Shown here: in pieces, positions 8,854-19,341 of the stretch
Position numbering within the stretch: position 1 is the first letter of the stretch
How the letters are laid out: every line of letters begins with the position of its first letter
Assembly (NCBI GenBank): GCA_041685115.1
Contig: JAWLGK010000001.1
Coordinates: 124,001-188,000, forward strand
DNA length: 64,000 nucleotides
Reading direction: 5' to 3'
DNA from: JALOAT01 sp041685115
GTDB taxonomy: Bacteria > Pseudomonadota > Gammaproteobacteria > Thiohalomonadales > Thiohalomonadaceae
The notes under the pieces: generated by a model
Database searches by the model: none
Told to the model about the DNA's origin: nothing
Seen by the model: the letters and a program-made list of their open reading frames with translations, nothing else
Program-made: the position numbers and the translations under genes

Positions 8854-9279
8854 ATGTACGATACGTTCAAGCCCACACAGCCCATGGGCCTGATGGATTT
8901 CGTGAAGGCCGCCAAGGCCGCCATCCAGGAAGTGAACGCCGACCAGGCCGAGCAGATGATGCGTGAGCGCGCCGACGTGCTGGTGGTCGACGTGCGCGAA
9001 TCCTCCGAACACGAGCAGGGGCATCTGGGTCAGGCCCTGCTGGTGCCGCGGGGGATTCTCGAGGCGGCGGCCGATCCGGCCTACCCGAAACATAACCCGG
9101 AGTTCACCGCGGCCCGCGGGCGTCCGGTCATCGTCTACTGCGCCACGGGCGGGCGTTCCGCCATGGCCGCGGCGGTCATGCAGATGATGGGGTTCCAGGA
9201 GGTGTACAGCCTCGCCGGCGGTTTCGCGGGCTGGGAACAGGCGGGCAAACCGGTCGCCCGTGAGGCGCGCTACGTCTGA
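8854..9279 (+). CDS. Rhodanese-domain sulfurtransferase (cytosolic)
   Basis: A 141-residue single-domain rhodanese. It has the N-terminal DVRESSEHEQGHL segment and an active-site loop CATGGRS with Cys96, which would carry a persulfide. The extra 30 residues before the domain lack a signal peptide. Two ATGs are close together. 8854 is preferred because GAGGA lies 6 nt upstream, whereas it abuts 8848. An AT-rich TATATT at 8812-8817 may be the -10 element. The gene ends before a 19-bp hairpin. The sulfur acceptor is unknown. Confidence 0.88.
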   Translation: MYDTFKPTQPMGLMDFVKAAKAAIQEVNADQAEQMMRERADVLVVDVRESSEHEQGHLGQALLVPRGILEAAADPAYPKHNPEFTAARGRPVIVYCATGGRSAMAAAVMQMMGFQEVYSLAGGFAGWEQAGKPVAREARYV

Positions 9280-9297
9280 TAGGTCGACGGAGTCTGG

Positions 9298-9346
9298 GCA
9301 ACAAGGGCCGGCAATTGCGGGAAGCGTAATTGCCGGCCCTTGTTGC
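9298..9346. terminator. 19-bp perfect hairpin between convergent genes
   Basis: Positions 9298-9316 and 9328-9346 are perfect reverse complements, with an 11-nt loop. The hairpin lies between the rhodanese stop (9279) and the stop of the small secreted protein on the other strand (9373). Its arms end in AACAAG/CTTGTT, so each direction has a short T-containing tail. It is read as a bidirectional terminator. Confidence 0.75.
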
Positions 9347-9372
9347 GTTCTGGGCGAGCAAGGCGCCGAAGC

Positions 9373-9864
9373 TCAGTCGGTATAGCCGGTGAAGGAAAAC
9401 TCGGTGATACGCCCGGCCTGCCACCACACATCGATCCATTCCAGGCCCTCGACGCTACAGTGATAGCGCAGCTGGTTCACCGATTGGTCATCCGGGGCGC
9501 CCCAGCGGGCGAGTACCTCCTCAAAGGTCATGGGCACGATGGCGCGCAGCTCGGCGTTGAACTGCTGCACCGGCAGTGTCGCCTCCAGCAACACGTAGCG
9601 GTTGGGGTATGCGAGATAGGCAAACAGCACGCGACCGCCCGGGTAGGTGAGGGTCGTGAGGGTATCCTCGGCCTCCGGCAGGTGCGGATTTTCGGCGCGC
9701 ACCGTCTTCCGCGAACGGGGTTTGCCCAGCCGCTGGGTGGTCTCTTGCGGGGAGGTGCCCACCGCGGCCAGCACCTTTTCGCAGAGGGAACTGCGCGAGA
9801 CCACCTCTGCGGCCCAGGCGCTGCCACCCGCGAGCAGACCAACGACCAGCAATACCCTACGCAT
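9373..9864 (-). CDS. Small secreted protein of unknown function
   Basis: A 163-residue protein with a clear Sec signal (MRRVLLVVGLLAGGSAWAAE, cleavage after AWA). The mature part of about 143 residues carries a single cysteine near the N-terminus and an alternating hydrophobic pattern suggesting a beta-rich fold, ending ITEFSFTGYTD. The frame is open to 9957, but the signal peptide fixes the start at 9864. I do not recognise the family. It is divergent from the exported rhodanese gene, with a 259-nt gap between them. Confidence 0.75.
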   Translation of the reverse strand: MRRVLLVVGLLAGGSAWAAEVVSRSSLCEKVLAAVGTSPQETTQRLGKPRSRKTVRAENPHLPEAEDTLTTLTYPGGRVLFAYLAYPNRYVLLEATLPVQQFNAELRAIVPMTFEEVLARWGAPDDQSVNQLRYHCSVEGLEWIDVWWQAGRITEFSFTGYTD

Positions 9865-10123
9865 TCCGAAGATCCCCGTCGCCGAGCGATGGGCCGGCAA
9901 ATGCGCAGACAATACCGAGCCCTGATGCTGCTGGGAAGCTGCCATGGACGGATTCATGCGTGGCCCCCATTGTCCGCGACGCTGCGGCGACCACAGCGTG
10001 GACGTTTGTGACGCTTTTCACGGTCTCGACGGTGCGCGCTTTTAATCGACACAGGGAGGCTTTAGGGTTGGCGCGCCCGCAAGGGCATCAACTAACAATA
10101 ACCATGATGCAGGACTGAACCCC

Positions 10124-10714
10124 ATGATACGGAAAATCGCCCTGGGCCTTGCCCTGAGCACCCTCACTGCCACTTCCCTTGCCGCTGTGAATCCCGCGAC
10201 CCTCGATAAGGCGAAGCTGACTCGCGCGGGACTGTACATGACCGCCACCGACGCCAACGCACACATGCTAAAGCACGGCGCGAAGACCCTGTTTCTCGAC
10301 GTGCGCACCCGTGCCGAAGTGAGCTTCCTCGGCATGCCGCTGGTCGCCGACGCGAACGTGCCCTACGTGGAGTTCAACGAGTGGTACGCCTGGGATGACG
10401 CAAAGAAGGAATTCAAGCTGGATGTGAATTCCGAATTCGCCCTCGAAGTGGAAAGGCGCCTGACGGCCAAGGGCCTCGGCAAGGGCGACACCGTGATCCT
10501 CATGTGCCGCTCGGGTCATCGCAGCTCCAAGGCAGCGGACCTCCTCACCGGCCTCGGCTACAAGAACGTCTACACCATGGTGGACGGCTACGAGGGCGAC
10601 AAGGCCGCCGACGGTGCGCGGAAGGGCCAGCGCGTCGTGAACGGCTGGCGCAATGCGGACCTGCCGTGGTCCTACGGTCTCGACAAGGCCAAGATGTACA
10701 AGGTCAGCCGCTGA
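10124..10714 (+). CDS. Exported rhodanese-domain protein
   Basis: A 196-residue protein with a signal peptide (MIRKIALGLALSTLTATSLA) and a periplasmic rhodanese domain. The active-site loop is CRSGHRS (Cys128), preceded by LFLDVRTRAEV. The C-terminal extension (GWRNADLPWSYGLDKAKMY) is typical of periplasmic rhodaneses seen in sulfur-metabolising bacteria. A role in periplasmic sulfur or thiol handling is inferred. It is a single gene with a strong terminator 15 nt after the stop. Confidence 0.88.
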   Translation: MIRKIALGLALSTLTATSLAAVNPATLDKAKLTRAGLYMTATDANAHMLKHGAKTLFLDVRTRAEVSFLGMPLVADANVPYVEFNEWYAWDDAKKEFKLDVNSEFALEVERRLTAKGLGKGDTVILMCRSGHRSSKAADLLTGLGYKNVYTMVDGYEGDKAADGARKGQRVVNGWRNADLPWSYGLDKAKMYKVSR

Positions 10715-10729
10715 GCGGGACTGGCCAGA

Positions 10730-10761
10730 AACCCCGGAGGCGCACGCCTCCGGGGTTTTTT
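10730..10761 (+). terminator. Rho-independent terminator
   Basis: A 13-bp stem (10730-10742 with 10745-10757) closes directly into a run of T at 10756-10761 on the plus strand. It terminates the exported rhodanese gene. It also abuts the stop of the rRNA methyltransferase gene on the other strand. Confidence 0.9.
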
Positions 10762-10764
10762 CGT

Positions 10765-12012
<1,248 letters not shown>

Positions 12013-12082
12013 AGCTTCACCTCTCAGCGGGCGCGTACTTTAACACCGCCGCCCCGACGGCGCGGTTGAAGAAAAAAGCTTC

Positions 12083-12253
12083 AACCACGGGGGACACGGG
12101 GAACACGGGGAAGGACTTTCTCGGATATGTGTGGGAGCGAGCTTCCGCTCGCGATGTTTTGGTGGCGAACGCGATTGTCACGCAATCGCGCGTCGCGGCC
12201 TGAGGCCGCTCCAGGAAAAAGAATTCCCCGTGTTCCCCGTGTCCCCCGTGGTT
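12083..12253. repeat. Long inverted-arm element A (30-bp perfect arms, unit ACACGGGGA)
   Basis: Arms 12083-12112 and 12224-12253 are perfect 30-bp reverse complements, each made of about three 9-bp units of the form ACACGGGGA. The 111-nt centre holds two REP-like hairpins in opposite orientation (about 12123-12145 and 12193-12212) and a third small hairpin (GCGATTG...CAATCGC). It fills the gap between the rRNA methyltransferase and rhomboid genes, which are co-directional. The same unit recurs in elements B and C. Confidence 0.85.
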
Positions 12254-12279
12254 AATGCTTTTGGTCTTTTTTCCAGCGC

Positions 12280-12984
12280 TCACCACCGCCGCCGCCGGCG
12301 CGAGGCGAACAGGCGGACGCCGCGGCGGCGGAAGAACGGGATGAGGGCCATGCCGGCGACGAAGCCGCCGATGTGCGCGAACCAGGCCACGCCGCCCTCG
12401 CCGGCGGGTGCGGCCAGGGAGCTGACGATCTGCAAGAGGAACCACAGCCCGAGCACGAGCGCGGCGGGCATGAAGGTGGTGTGCAGGTAGAAGCCGAACG
12501 GGATCACCACCAGCACGCGCGCGGTGGGATGCAGCAGCACATAGGCGCCCAGCACGCCGGAGATGGCGCCGCTGGCGCCGATCATGGGGATGCTGGAGTC
12601 GGGTTGGGGCAGGCCCTGCGCCATGGCCGCGGCGATGCCGCACAGCGCGTAGAAGACCACGAAGCGCCCGTGGCCCATGGCGTCTTCCACGTTGTTGCCG
12701 AAGATCCACAGGTACAGCATGTTGCCGGCCAGGTGCATGAGCCCGCCGTGCAGGAACATGGACGTGAACAAGGTGGCCGTGGGCGGCACCACGGCCACCC
12801 CGGGCGGCAGTTCGGCGCCGGTGAACAACAGCGACGGCACGAAGCCGAGCGCATAGACGATGCGCTCCTGCGCGGACGGGTCGTGGGAGACCTGCCAGAA
12901 GAACGCGGCCACGCAGGCCACGATGAGCGTCACCGTGACGACGGCCGGGCGCTCGGTGGGGTTGTCGTCGCGAATCGGGAACAT
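12280..12984 (-). CDS. Rhomboid-family intramembrane serine protease
   Basis: A 234-residue six-helix rhomboid. It has HGGLMHLAGN (oxyanion Asn88) in TM2, the nucleophile Ser138 in GASGAISG and the catalytic His204 in HIGGFVAGM. The family cleaves within or next to transmembrane helices of membrane proteins. Bacterial targets are mostly unknown. A basic C-terminal tail ends in a run of Arg. The first 15 residues are cytosolic. mtfA lies 95 nt upstream on the same strand, so co-transcription is possible. Confidence 0.92.
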   Translation of the reverse strand: MFPIRDDNPTERPAVVTVTLIVACVAAFFWQVSHDPSAQERIVYALGFVPSLLFTGAELPPGVAVVPPTATLFTSMFLHGGLMHLAGNMLYLWIFGNNVEDAMGHGRFVVFYALCGIAAAMAQGLPQPDSSIPMIGASGAISGVLGAYVLLHPTARVLVVIPFGFYLHTTFMPAALVLGLWFLLQIVSSLAAPAGEGGVAWFAHIGGFVAGMALIPFFRRRGVRLFASRRRRRW

Positions 12985-13079
12985 GGCGCCGGTGCGGTCC
13001 TCCGGTGGATGAGTGCCGGAGGCCGGATGGACCTCCGACGACGAACCCGTACCTTAGCATGGGGGTGGCGCCATGCCCG

Positions 13080-13868
13080 TCATGGACCGGGCGGGGCACG
13101 ATGCGGCGTGAGCCGCGCGAGGGGGTCCTGGCGGTAGAAGCGGGCCAGCAGGGCGTAGACCTCGGGGTAGGCCGCGTGGAGCACGTCCGGGATCTCAAAA
13201 AAATACTCGCTGGTCACGGCGAAGAACTCCTCCGGGGCCTCGCCGGCATAGGGGTCGATGGCCGGCTCCTCGCCGCGCGCCACGCGCGCGTTGAGGTCCT
13301 CGAAGGCGGCGGCGAAGCGGCTCGACCACTCGCGCACGTCCATGTCGCGGTGCAGCGGCGGCAGCCCCTCGGTGTGGCCGTTGCGCGCATCGAGTTTGTG
13401 GGCGAATTCGTGGATCACCACGTTGTAGCCGTCGCCCGCGCCGGAGGCCTGCACGTCGTCCCAGGAGAGGATCACCGGGCCGTACTGCCAGGCCTCGCCG
13501 CTGCGCACCTCTTCGCCCGTATGCACCACCCCGGCCTCGTCGGTCCATTCCAGCCGGGGGACGAATTCCGCGGGGTAGACGATGACGGCGGACCAGCCGT
13601 CGTACCAATCGAGACCGAGGTTGAGGATGGGCAGGCAGGCCTGCGCGGCGATGGCCGCGCGCATGGCCTCGTCGAGTACCAGCTCGCCGGCCGGCTCCAG
13701 GGTCTTTTCGTGGAGGAACAGGGTTGCGAGGTCCCGCAGGCGGGCGTCCTCGTCGGCGGAAAGGCCGTCCAGCACCGGGAAGGCCTCGCGTACCTGGCTC
13801 CATGGCGCGTCGGCGATGCGTGCGCGGCGCAGCAGGCGGCGGTGACGCCAGGCGCGCAGGCCCCACAT
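13080..13868 (-). CDS. mtfA: MtfA-type (M90) zinc peptidase
   Basis: A 262-residue cytosolic peptidase, close to the roughly 265 residues of E. coli MtfA. The zinc motif is HEFAH at 153-157, with a downstream Glu in the EEFFAVTSEYFF segment as third ligand. The family aminopeptidase titrates the glucose repressor Mlc in E. coli. No Mlc gene is in the window, so the regulatory link is not shown here. The gene lies 6 nt downstream of the RRM gene on the same strand, so the two are probably one transcript. Confidence 0.88.
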   Translation of the reverse strand: MWGLRAWRHRRLLRRARIADAPWSQVREAFPVLDGLSADEDARLRDLATLFLHEKTLEPAGELVLDEAMRAAIAAQACLPILNLGLDWYDGWSAVIVYPAEFVPRLEWTDEAGVVHTGEEVRSGEAWQYGPVILSWDDVQASGAGDGYNVVIHEFAHKLDARNGHTEGLPPLHRDMDVREWSSRFAAAFEDLNARVARGEEPAIDPYAGEAPEEFFAVTSEYFFEIPDVLHAAYPEVYALLARFYRQDPLARLTPHRAPPGP

Positions 13869-13874
13869 GTGGGG

Positions 13875-14348
13875 TCAGTCCGTGCCGTTGCCGTCGCGCT
13901 CGTCCTTGCGGTTGCCTTCGCGCACGCGCAGCCGGCGGCCGTGGAACTCTTTGCCGTCCAGGGCCTTGATGGCGCGCTGCGCCTGGTTGCGCGGCATCTC
14001 CACGAAACCGAAGCCGCGCGGGCGGCGGGTCTTGCGGTCGCGCATGATGCGCGAGGCCTGCACCGCGCCGAACGGGGTGAACAGGTCGCGCAGTTCCTCG
14101 TCGCTGGCCTTGAAGGCCAGATTGCCCACGAACACGGTCTGGGTCTCGGCGGAGGGCTCGGCGACGCCCGCTTCCCCGCGCCGCAGTGCGCCCAGCCAGG
14201 CGCCCGCCAGGGCGCCGAGCCCCAGCAGCAGGGCGTGATTGATGCGCGCACTGCCGGAGAGCGCCTCGGGGAGGAGGTAGCCAAGGATGCCGAAAAGCAC
14301 GGCAATGATGAGGGATTTGGCCAGGTGCGAGAGCGGTGGAAAATGCAT
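13875..14348 (-). CDS. Membrane-anchored RRM RNA-binding protein
   Basis: The 157-residue protein has two predicted membrane helices at the N-terminus (about residues 9-28 and 36-55). A C-terminal RNA-recognition motif follows, with RNP2 VFVGNL (72-77) and RNP1 RGFGFVEM (111-118). The tail is basic and hydrophilic. Free-standing bacterial RRM proteins are usually small and soluble, so the hydrophobic hairpin anchor is notable. It would place an RNA-binding domain at the inner face of the membrane. It is followed at 6 nt by mtfA. ATG at 14348. Confidence 0.85.
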   Translation of the reverse strand: MHFPPLSHLAKSLIIAVLFGILGYLLPEALSGSARINHALLLGLGALAGAWLGALRRGEAGVAEPSAETQTVFVGNLAFKASDEELRDLFTPFGAVQASRIMRDRKTRRPRGFGFVEMPRNQAQRAIKALDGKEFHGRRLRVREGNRKDERDGNGTD

Positions 14349-14558
14349 GAGGTCCGATCCTTGATTTCTGGTTATCGTCGGTTGGCGCAGTGGTTCCGGA
14401 TGGATTATACGTCGGGCAATGGATGACTGCGGTTCTCAGTTTTTTCCCCGTCCGTTACCATGCGCGAAACCTCCGCAAAGACTCTTGCCCATGGACCCCG
14501 GCGTGCGCCACGAATCCCTGAAACCTGCTTCCGTGCTGCCATGCTCCGGAGCCCGTTC

Positions 14559-14957
14559 ATGAGCGCCGCGGCGCCGCTGCTGGCGGTGGTTGAATTGGGC
14601 GGTTATCCCAACCTGGAGCCGCTTTACACACGGCTTGGCTATGCGGTCAGTACCGAGCAGGCGGGACGCAAGGCGGTGGCCGCACTCAAGACCCTGCGCC
14701 CTGCGGTCGTGGTGGCCGAATTCAACTACCAGCGCGACTTTCGCGACCGCACCTCCAGCCTGGAATCCCTGCTGGCGGCCCTGCAGCGGACCCCCGGTAC
14801 CCGCGTGCTGGTGTTCTACGAGCCCGGTGACCTCGCCCCGCTCGAACAGTTGCAGGCGCGCTTCCCCGGTATCGACGCCCTGGCCCGGCCCATCACCGAG
14901 GCCGCCGTGGAGGCCTGGTTGCGGGGTGCCGTGGCTGCGCATAGCGTTGAGCCGTAG
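14559..14957 (+). CDS. Receiver-like protein lacking the phosphoacceptor Asp
   Basis: A 132-residue protein with the alternating beta-alpha pattern and length of a CheY receiver. The beta-3 segment reads VVVAEFNY where active receivers have L-D-x; no Asp occupies the acceptor position. The start at 14559 is chosen for its CGGAG ribosome site 8 nt away and because the extra 33 upstream residues look non-coding. It might be a pseudo-receiver, or another Rossmann-like family. Function unknown. The stop is followed at once by a REP-like cluster. Confidence 0.65.
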   Translation: MSAAAPLLAVVELGGYPNLEPLYTRLGYAVSTEQAGRKAVAALKTLRPAVVVAEFNYQRDFRDRTSSLESLLAALQRTPGTRVLVFYEPGDLAPLEQLQARFPGIDALARPITEAAVEAWLRGAVAAHSVEP

Positions 14958-15093
14958 GAGCCGACACTGTCGGCGAACGCGGTTTCGGTTTAGCGCCGGC
15001 GGTAGGGAAAAACCATTCGCCCACGGGGTGGGCTCCTACGGGGTTATCGGGACCGTTGTAGGGGCCGACACTGTCGGCGAATGCGGTTTCGGT
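14954..15093. repeat. Cluster of three REP-like hairpin units
   Basis: Two direct copies (14954-14989 and 15058-15093, 34 of 36 identical) share GTAGG-G-CCGACACTGTCGG-CGAA. Between them an inverted copy (15014-15039) reads on the minus strand GTAGGAG-CCCAC-CCC-GTGGG-CGAATG. Head and tail are conserved while the stem sequence differs yet still pairs. The first copy overlaps the stop codon of the receiver-like gene. The remaining sequence to 15177 has no other feature apart from the next gene's ribosome site. Confidence 0.85.
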
Positions 15094-15177
15094 CGGGTGA
15101 ACAAAAATAACCACAGCAGCTACGGAGGGTTCCGTGGTTGATCCTTCCGCACCAGCCTCATCAAGAAAGGAGCGAAA

Positions 15178-15495
15178 GTGAAGCTCACCATCTACGCCGA
15201 AGGGCAGACCATGCCCCTGGAAGTGCCGGACGCCATCGTCGCCGATGGGCACGGTTTTTTCGACAAGCTCGACAGCGACATGGACGCCGGTTGGCAGATG
15301 AGCCGCCAATGGGTGGAGAAACCCGATGCAACCCAGCGCAGCCAGATCGTGGCGGATCGCCTGCTGGACGCCATGCACCAAGGCAAGGTGGAACTGGCGC
15401 TGATGCTCGCCGGCTATATCCTCACCCGCAACCCGGGTGCCAGCGCCGTGCGCTACGGCGAGGAGGGCGACATGGCACAGACCCAGATCGTCTGA
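15178..15495 (+). CDS. Conserved-looking 105-residue protein of unknown function
   Basis: The protein begins MKLTIYAEGQTMPLEVPD from GTG at 15178, with AAAGGAG 6 nt upstream, one of the best ribosome sites in the window. It has an N-terminal beta-like segment, then amphipathic helices (about 35-90). It carries no cysteine, signal peptide or membrane helix. The helical part includes VDAM-type hydrophobic spacing that suggests a small dimeric bundle. I do not recognise the family. The stop codon sits in the palindrome GAATAACGGTTATTC (15494-15508). Confidence 0.75.
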   Translation: MKLTIYAEGQTMPLEVPDAIVADGHGFFDKLDSDMDAGWQMSRQWVEKPDATQRSQIVADRLLDAMHQGKVELALMLAGYILTRNPGASAVRYGEEGDMAQTQIV

Positions 15496-15678
15496 ATAAC
15501 GGTTATTCGCGAGATACCTGAGAACTCTCGCCAAGAGGCGGAGAGCGCCACGGGCTGGAATGGACGATGGAAGCAGGACTTTCCAGTGCCACCTGTCGCG
15601 GTCTTGGTGTCTTTGCGAGGCGGCAAGTGTTTCAGGGTTCGGAACAGCCGTTCGGGGTGACATGGGCCATCTGAGGCC

Positions 15679-17210
<1,532 letters not shown>

Positions 17211-17214
<4 letters not shown>

Positions 17215-17576
17215 GGGCCCCGGCCCAGCAGACGCTCGATCTTGCCGAGCAGGCGCTGGAAGTCCACCGGCTTGGTGTCGTAGTCGTCGCAGCCGGCGGC
17301 CAGGCACTTTTCCCGGTCACCGGCCATGGCGTGGGCGGTGAGGCCGATGATTGGCAGCGCGGCCTGCGCCGCCTTCAGGCGACGCGTCGCCTCCCAGCCG
17401 TCCAGCACCGGCAGGTTCATGTCCATGAGCACGAGGTCGGGCGCTTCGCTCGTTGCCAGGGCGAGGCCTGCGGCGCCGTCCGCCGCGGTGATGACGCGAT
17501 AGCCCTTGCGCTCCAGACGGCGCGAGAGCATGTCACGGTTCATTTCATTGTCTTCGACGAGCAGGAGTGTGGGCAT
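17211..17576 (-). CDS. Single-domain CheY-like response regulator
   Basis: A 121-residue receiver (LLLVEDNEMNRDMLSRRL at the N-terminus). The phospho-acceptor Asp is in LVLMDMNLPVLDG, Thr in IIGLTAHAM and Lys in DYDTKPVD. There is no output domain. It resembles the stand-alone receivers that act in phosphorelays (DivK/AtcR style). It begins 3 nt after the hybrid kinase and overlaps the HD-GYP gene by 4 nt, so all three are almost certainly one operon and one relay. Confidence 0.93.
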
Positions 17577-17579
17577 GGT

Positions 17580-19265
17580 TCATACGGCCGCAGCAAGGCC
17601 GATGAGGCGGTGGACTTCCGCCAACAGTTCGTCCCGTTCGCAGACGCACTTTTGCAGCACGTTCTGCACCTTGCCCGCCAGGCGCAGGCGGTCCTCGGCA
17701 GTGAGTTCCTTGGCGGTCACGACCACCACCGGCGTATTGCGCCAGCGCGCGTCGCGCTTCATGGCGGCAATGAACTGGAATCCATCCATCACCGGCATCA
17801 TCAGATCGAGTACCACCAGGTCCGGCGGCGTCGCGCCGAGGCTGGCGAGGCCGGCCTCACCGTTGTCCGCCTCCTCCACGCGGAAGCCTTCCTTCTCCAG
17901 GGTGCGGCGCACCAGTTCGCGGGTCGGCGCATCGTCCTCCACCAGCAGCACCCGCGCCCCTTGGCGCCGGTAGCGCGCGAGTACTGCCAGCAGGCGCGCG
18001 CGATCGATGGGCTTGGTCAGGTAATCGGCGGCACCGAGGGTGAAGCCCATCTGTTGGTCGTCGACCATGGTGAGCATGATCACCGGCACCTCGCACAGCT
18101 GCGGGCTGCTCTTGAGCGTCGACAACACCGCCCAGCCGTCCATGCTCGGCATCATCACGTCCAGGGTGATGGCATCGGGCCGCTGTGCATGCGCCTTGGC
18201 GAGGCCTTCCTCGCCGCTCGCCGCGGTATCCACACAGTAACCCTCGCCTTCCAGGAAGCGGCGCAGCAGTTCGCGCACCACGGCATCGTCGTCGATGACC
18301 AGTACACGGCCGGCGCTGCCGCGCGGTTTTCGCACGGTGTGCGCGGGACGCTGCACGGACATGCCGGTCACCTGGGCAGGGAGCTGCAAGGTGAAGGTCG
18401 AGCCGCGGCCGAGCTGGGAGGTGACGCGCACGTCGCCGTCCATCATTTCGCAGAAGCGGCGCGTGATGGTGAGGCCGAGGCCGGTGCCGCCGTACTTGCG
18501 GGTGGTGGAGGCGTCCGCCTGGGTAAAGGGCTGGAACAGTCTGGCCTGCTGCTCGGGGCCCATGCCGATGCCGGAGTCGGCCACCTCGAACTCGAGCCAC
18601 TCCTGGCCGCTGCGGCGCAGACGCCGTTCGGCGCGCAGGCGCAGGGTGCCATGCTCGGTGAACTTGTTGGCGTTGGACAGCAGGTTGAACAGGGCCTGGC
18701 GCAGCTTGGTGAGGTCGGCGTGCATGCTGCCGATGTGCGGGTCCCAGTGCGTCTCCAGGGTGTTGCCGCCTTTCTCGATGAGCGGCGTCACCGTGGCGAC
18801 CACGTCGCGCAGCATCTCGGCCACGTCGAAGGTCTCCAGGTGCAGGTCCATCTTGCCTGCCTCGATCTTGGACAGGTCGAGAATGTCGTTGATGAGGCCG
18901 AGCAGGTGGTTGCCGGCGGCGTGGATCTTCTGCAGGTCGGGGACGATGTCCGTGTAGCCGCCCTCGTCGGCCTCTTCGACCAGCATTTCGCTGTAGCCGA
19001 TGATGGCGTTGAGGGGCGTACGCAGCTCGTGGCTCATGTTGGCCAGGAACTGGCTCTTGGCCTTGCTGGCCTCCAGGGCCTCATCGCGGGCGTTGGCCAG
19101 TTCAGCGGTGCGCTGGCGGACCAGTTCTTCCAGGTGATCAGCCAGCGCGCGCAGTTCTTCGTGGGCGTGGTCGGCCTCCTCGGCCATCTCGGCGGCCACC
19201 GCCTCGGCCTGCTGGCGGGCGGCGGTTTCCCTGGCCAGCTGGAGTTCAAGCTCGTGCTCGGTCAC
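17580..19265 (-). CDS. Soluble hybrid histidine kinase with two receiver domains
   Basis: A 561-residue kinase. The N-terminal coiled coil (1-70) is Ala/Glu-rich and no membrane helix is seen. The H-box SHELRTPLNAIIGYSEML has His79, the N-box NLLSNANKF sits near 194, and the G-boxes are DSGIGMG and GGTGLGLTI. Two receivers follow, at 320-435 (Asp369) and 437-555 (Asp487). The sensor input is not a recognisable PAS or GAF domain, so input probably comes through the coiled coil or a partner. The start is GTG at 19265. Likely phosphoflow: His79 to its receivers, then to the receiver and HD-GYP proteins downstream (inference). Confidence 0.92.
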   Translation of the reverse strand: MTEHELELQLARETAARQQAEAVAAEMAEEADHAHEELRALADHLEELVRQRTAELANARDEALEASKAKSQFLANMSHELRTPLNAIIGYSEMLVEEADEGGYTDIVPDLQKIHAAGNHLLGLINDILDLSKIEAGKMDLHLETFDVAEMLRDVVATVTPLIEKGGNTLETHWDPHIGSMHADLTKLRQALFNLLSNANKFTEHGTLRLRAERRLRRSGQEWLEFEVADSGIGMGPEQQARLFQPFTQADASTTRKYGGTGLGLTITRRFCEMMDGDVRVTSQLGRGSTFTLQLPAQVTGMSVQRPAHTVRKPRGSAGRVLVIDDDAVVRELLRRFLEGEGYCVDTAASGEEGLAKAHAQRPDAITLDVMMPSMDGWAVLSTLKSSPQLCEVPVIMLTMVDDQQMGFTLGAADYLTKPIDRARLLAVLARYRRQGARVLLVEDDAPTRELVRRTLEKEGFRVEEADNGEAGLASLGATPPDLVVLDLMMPVMDGFQFIAAMKRDARWRNTPVVVVTAKELTAEDRLRLAGKVQNVLQKCVCERDELLAEVHRLIGLAAAV

Positions 19266-19341
19266 GGCGTCACTGGAAGGAGCGGAAGGGCCTGCTTTGT
19301 AACACGGGGACCGGGGGGGGTCAATTTGGCGCCCGGTGCGG

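Noticed and set aside
12083..12112. CRISPR-like short repeats
   Set aside because: Units are 9 bp, contiguous without spacers, and limited to three or four per arm. No cas gene is present.
12017..13198. 393-codon ORF spanning element A and the rhomboid gene in another frame
   Set aside because: The translation is Arg/His/Pro-rich and runs through repeat arms. The rhomboid frame has all catalytic motifs.
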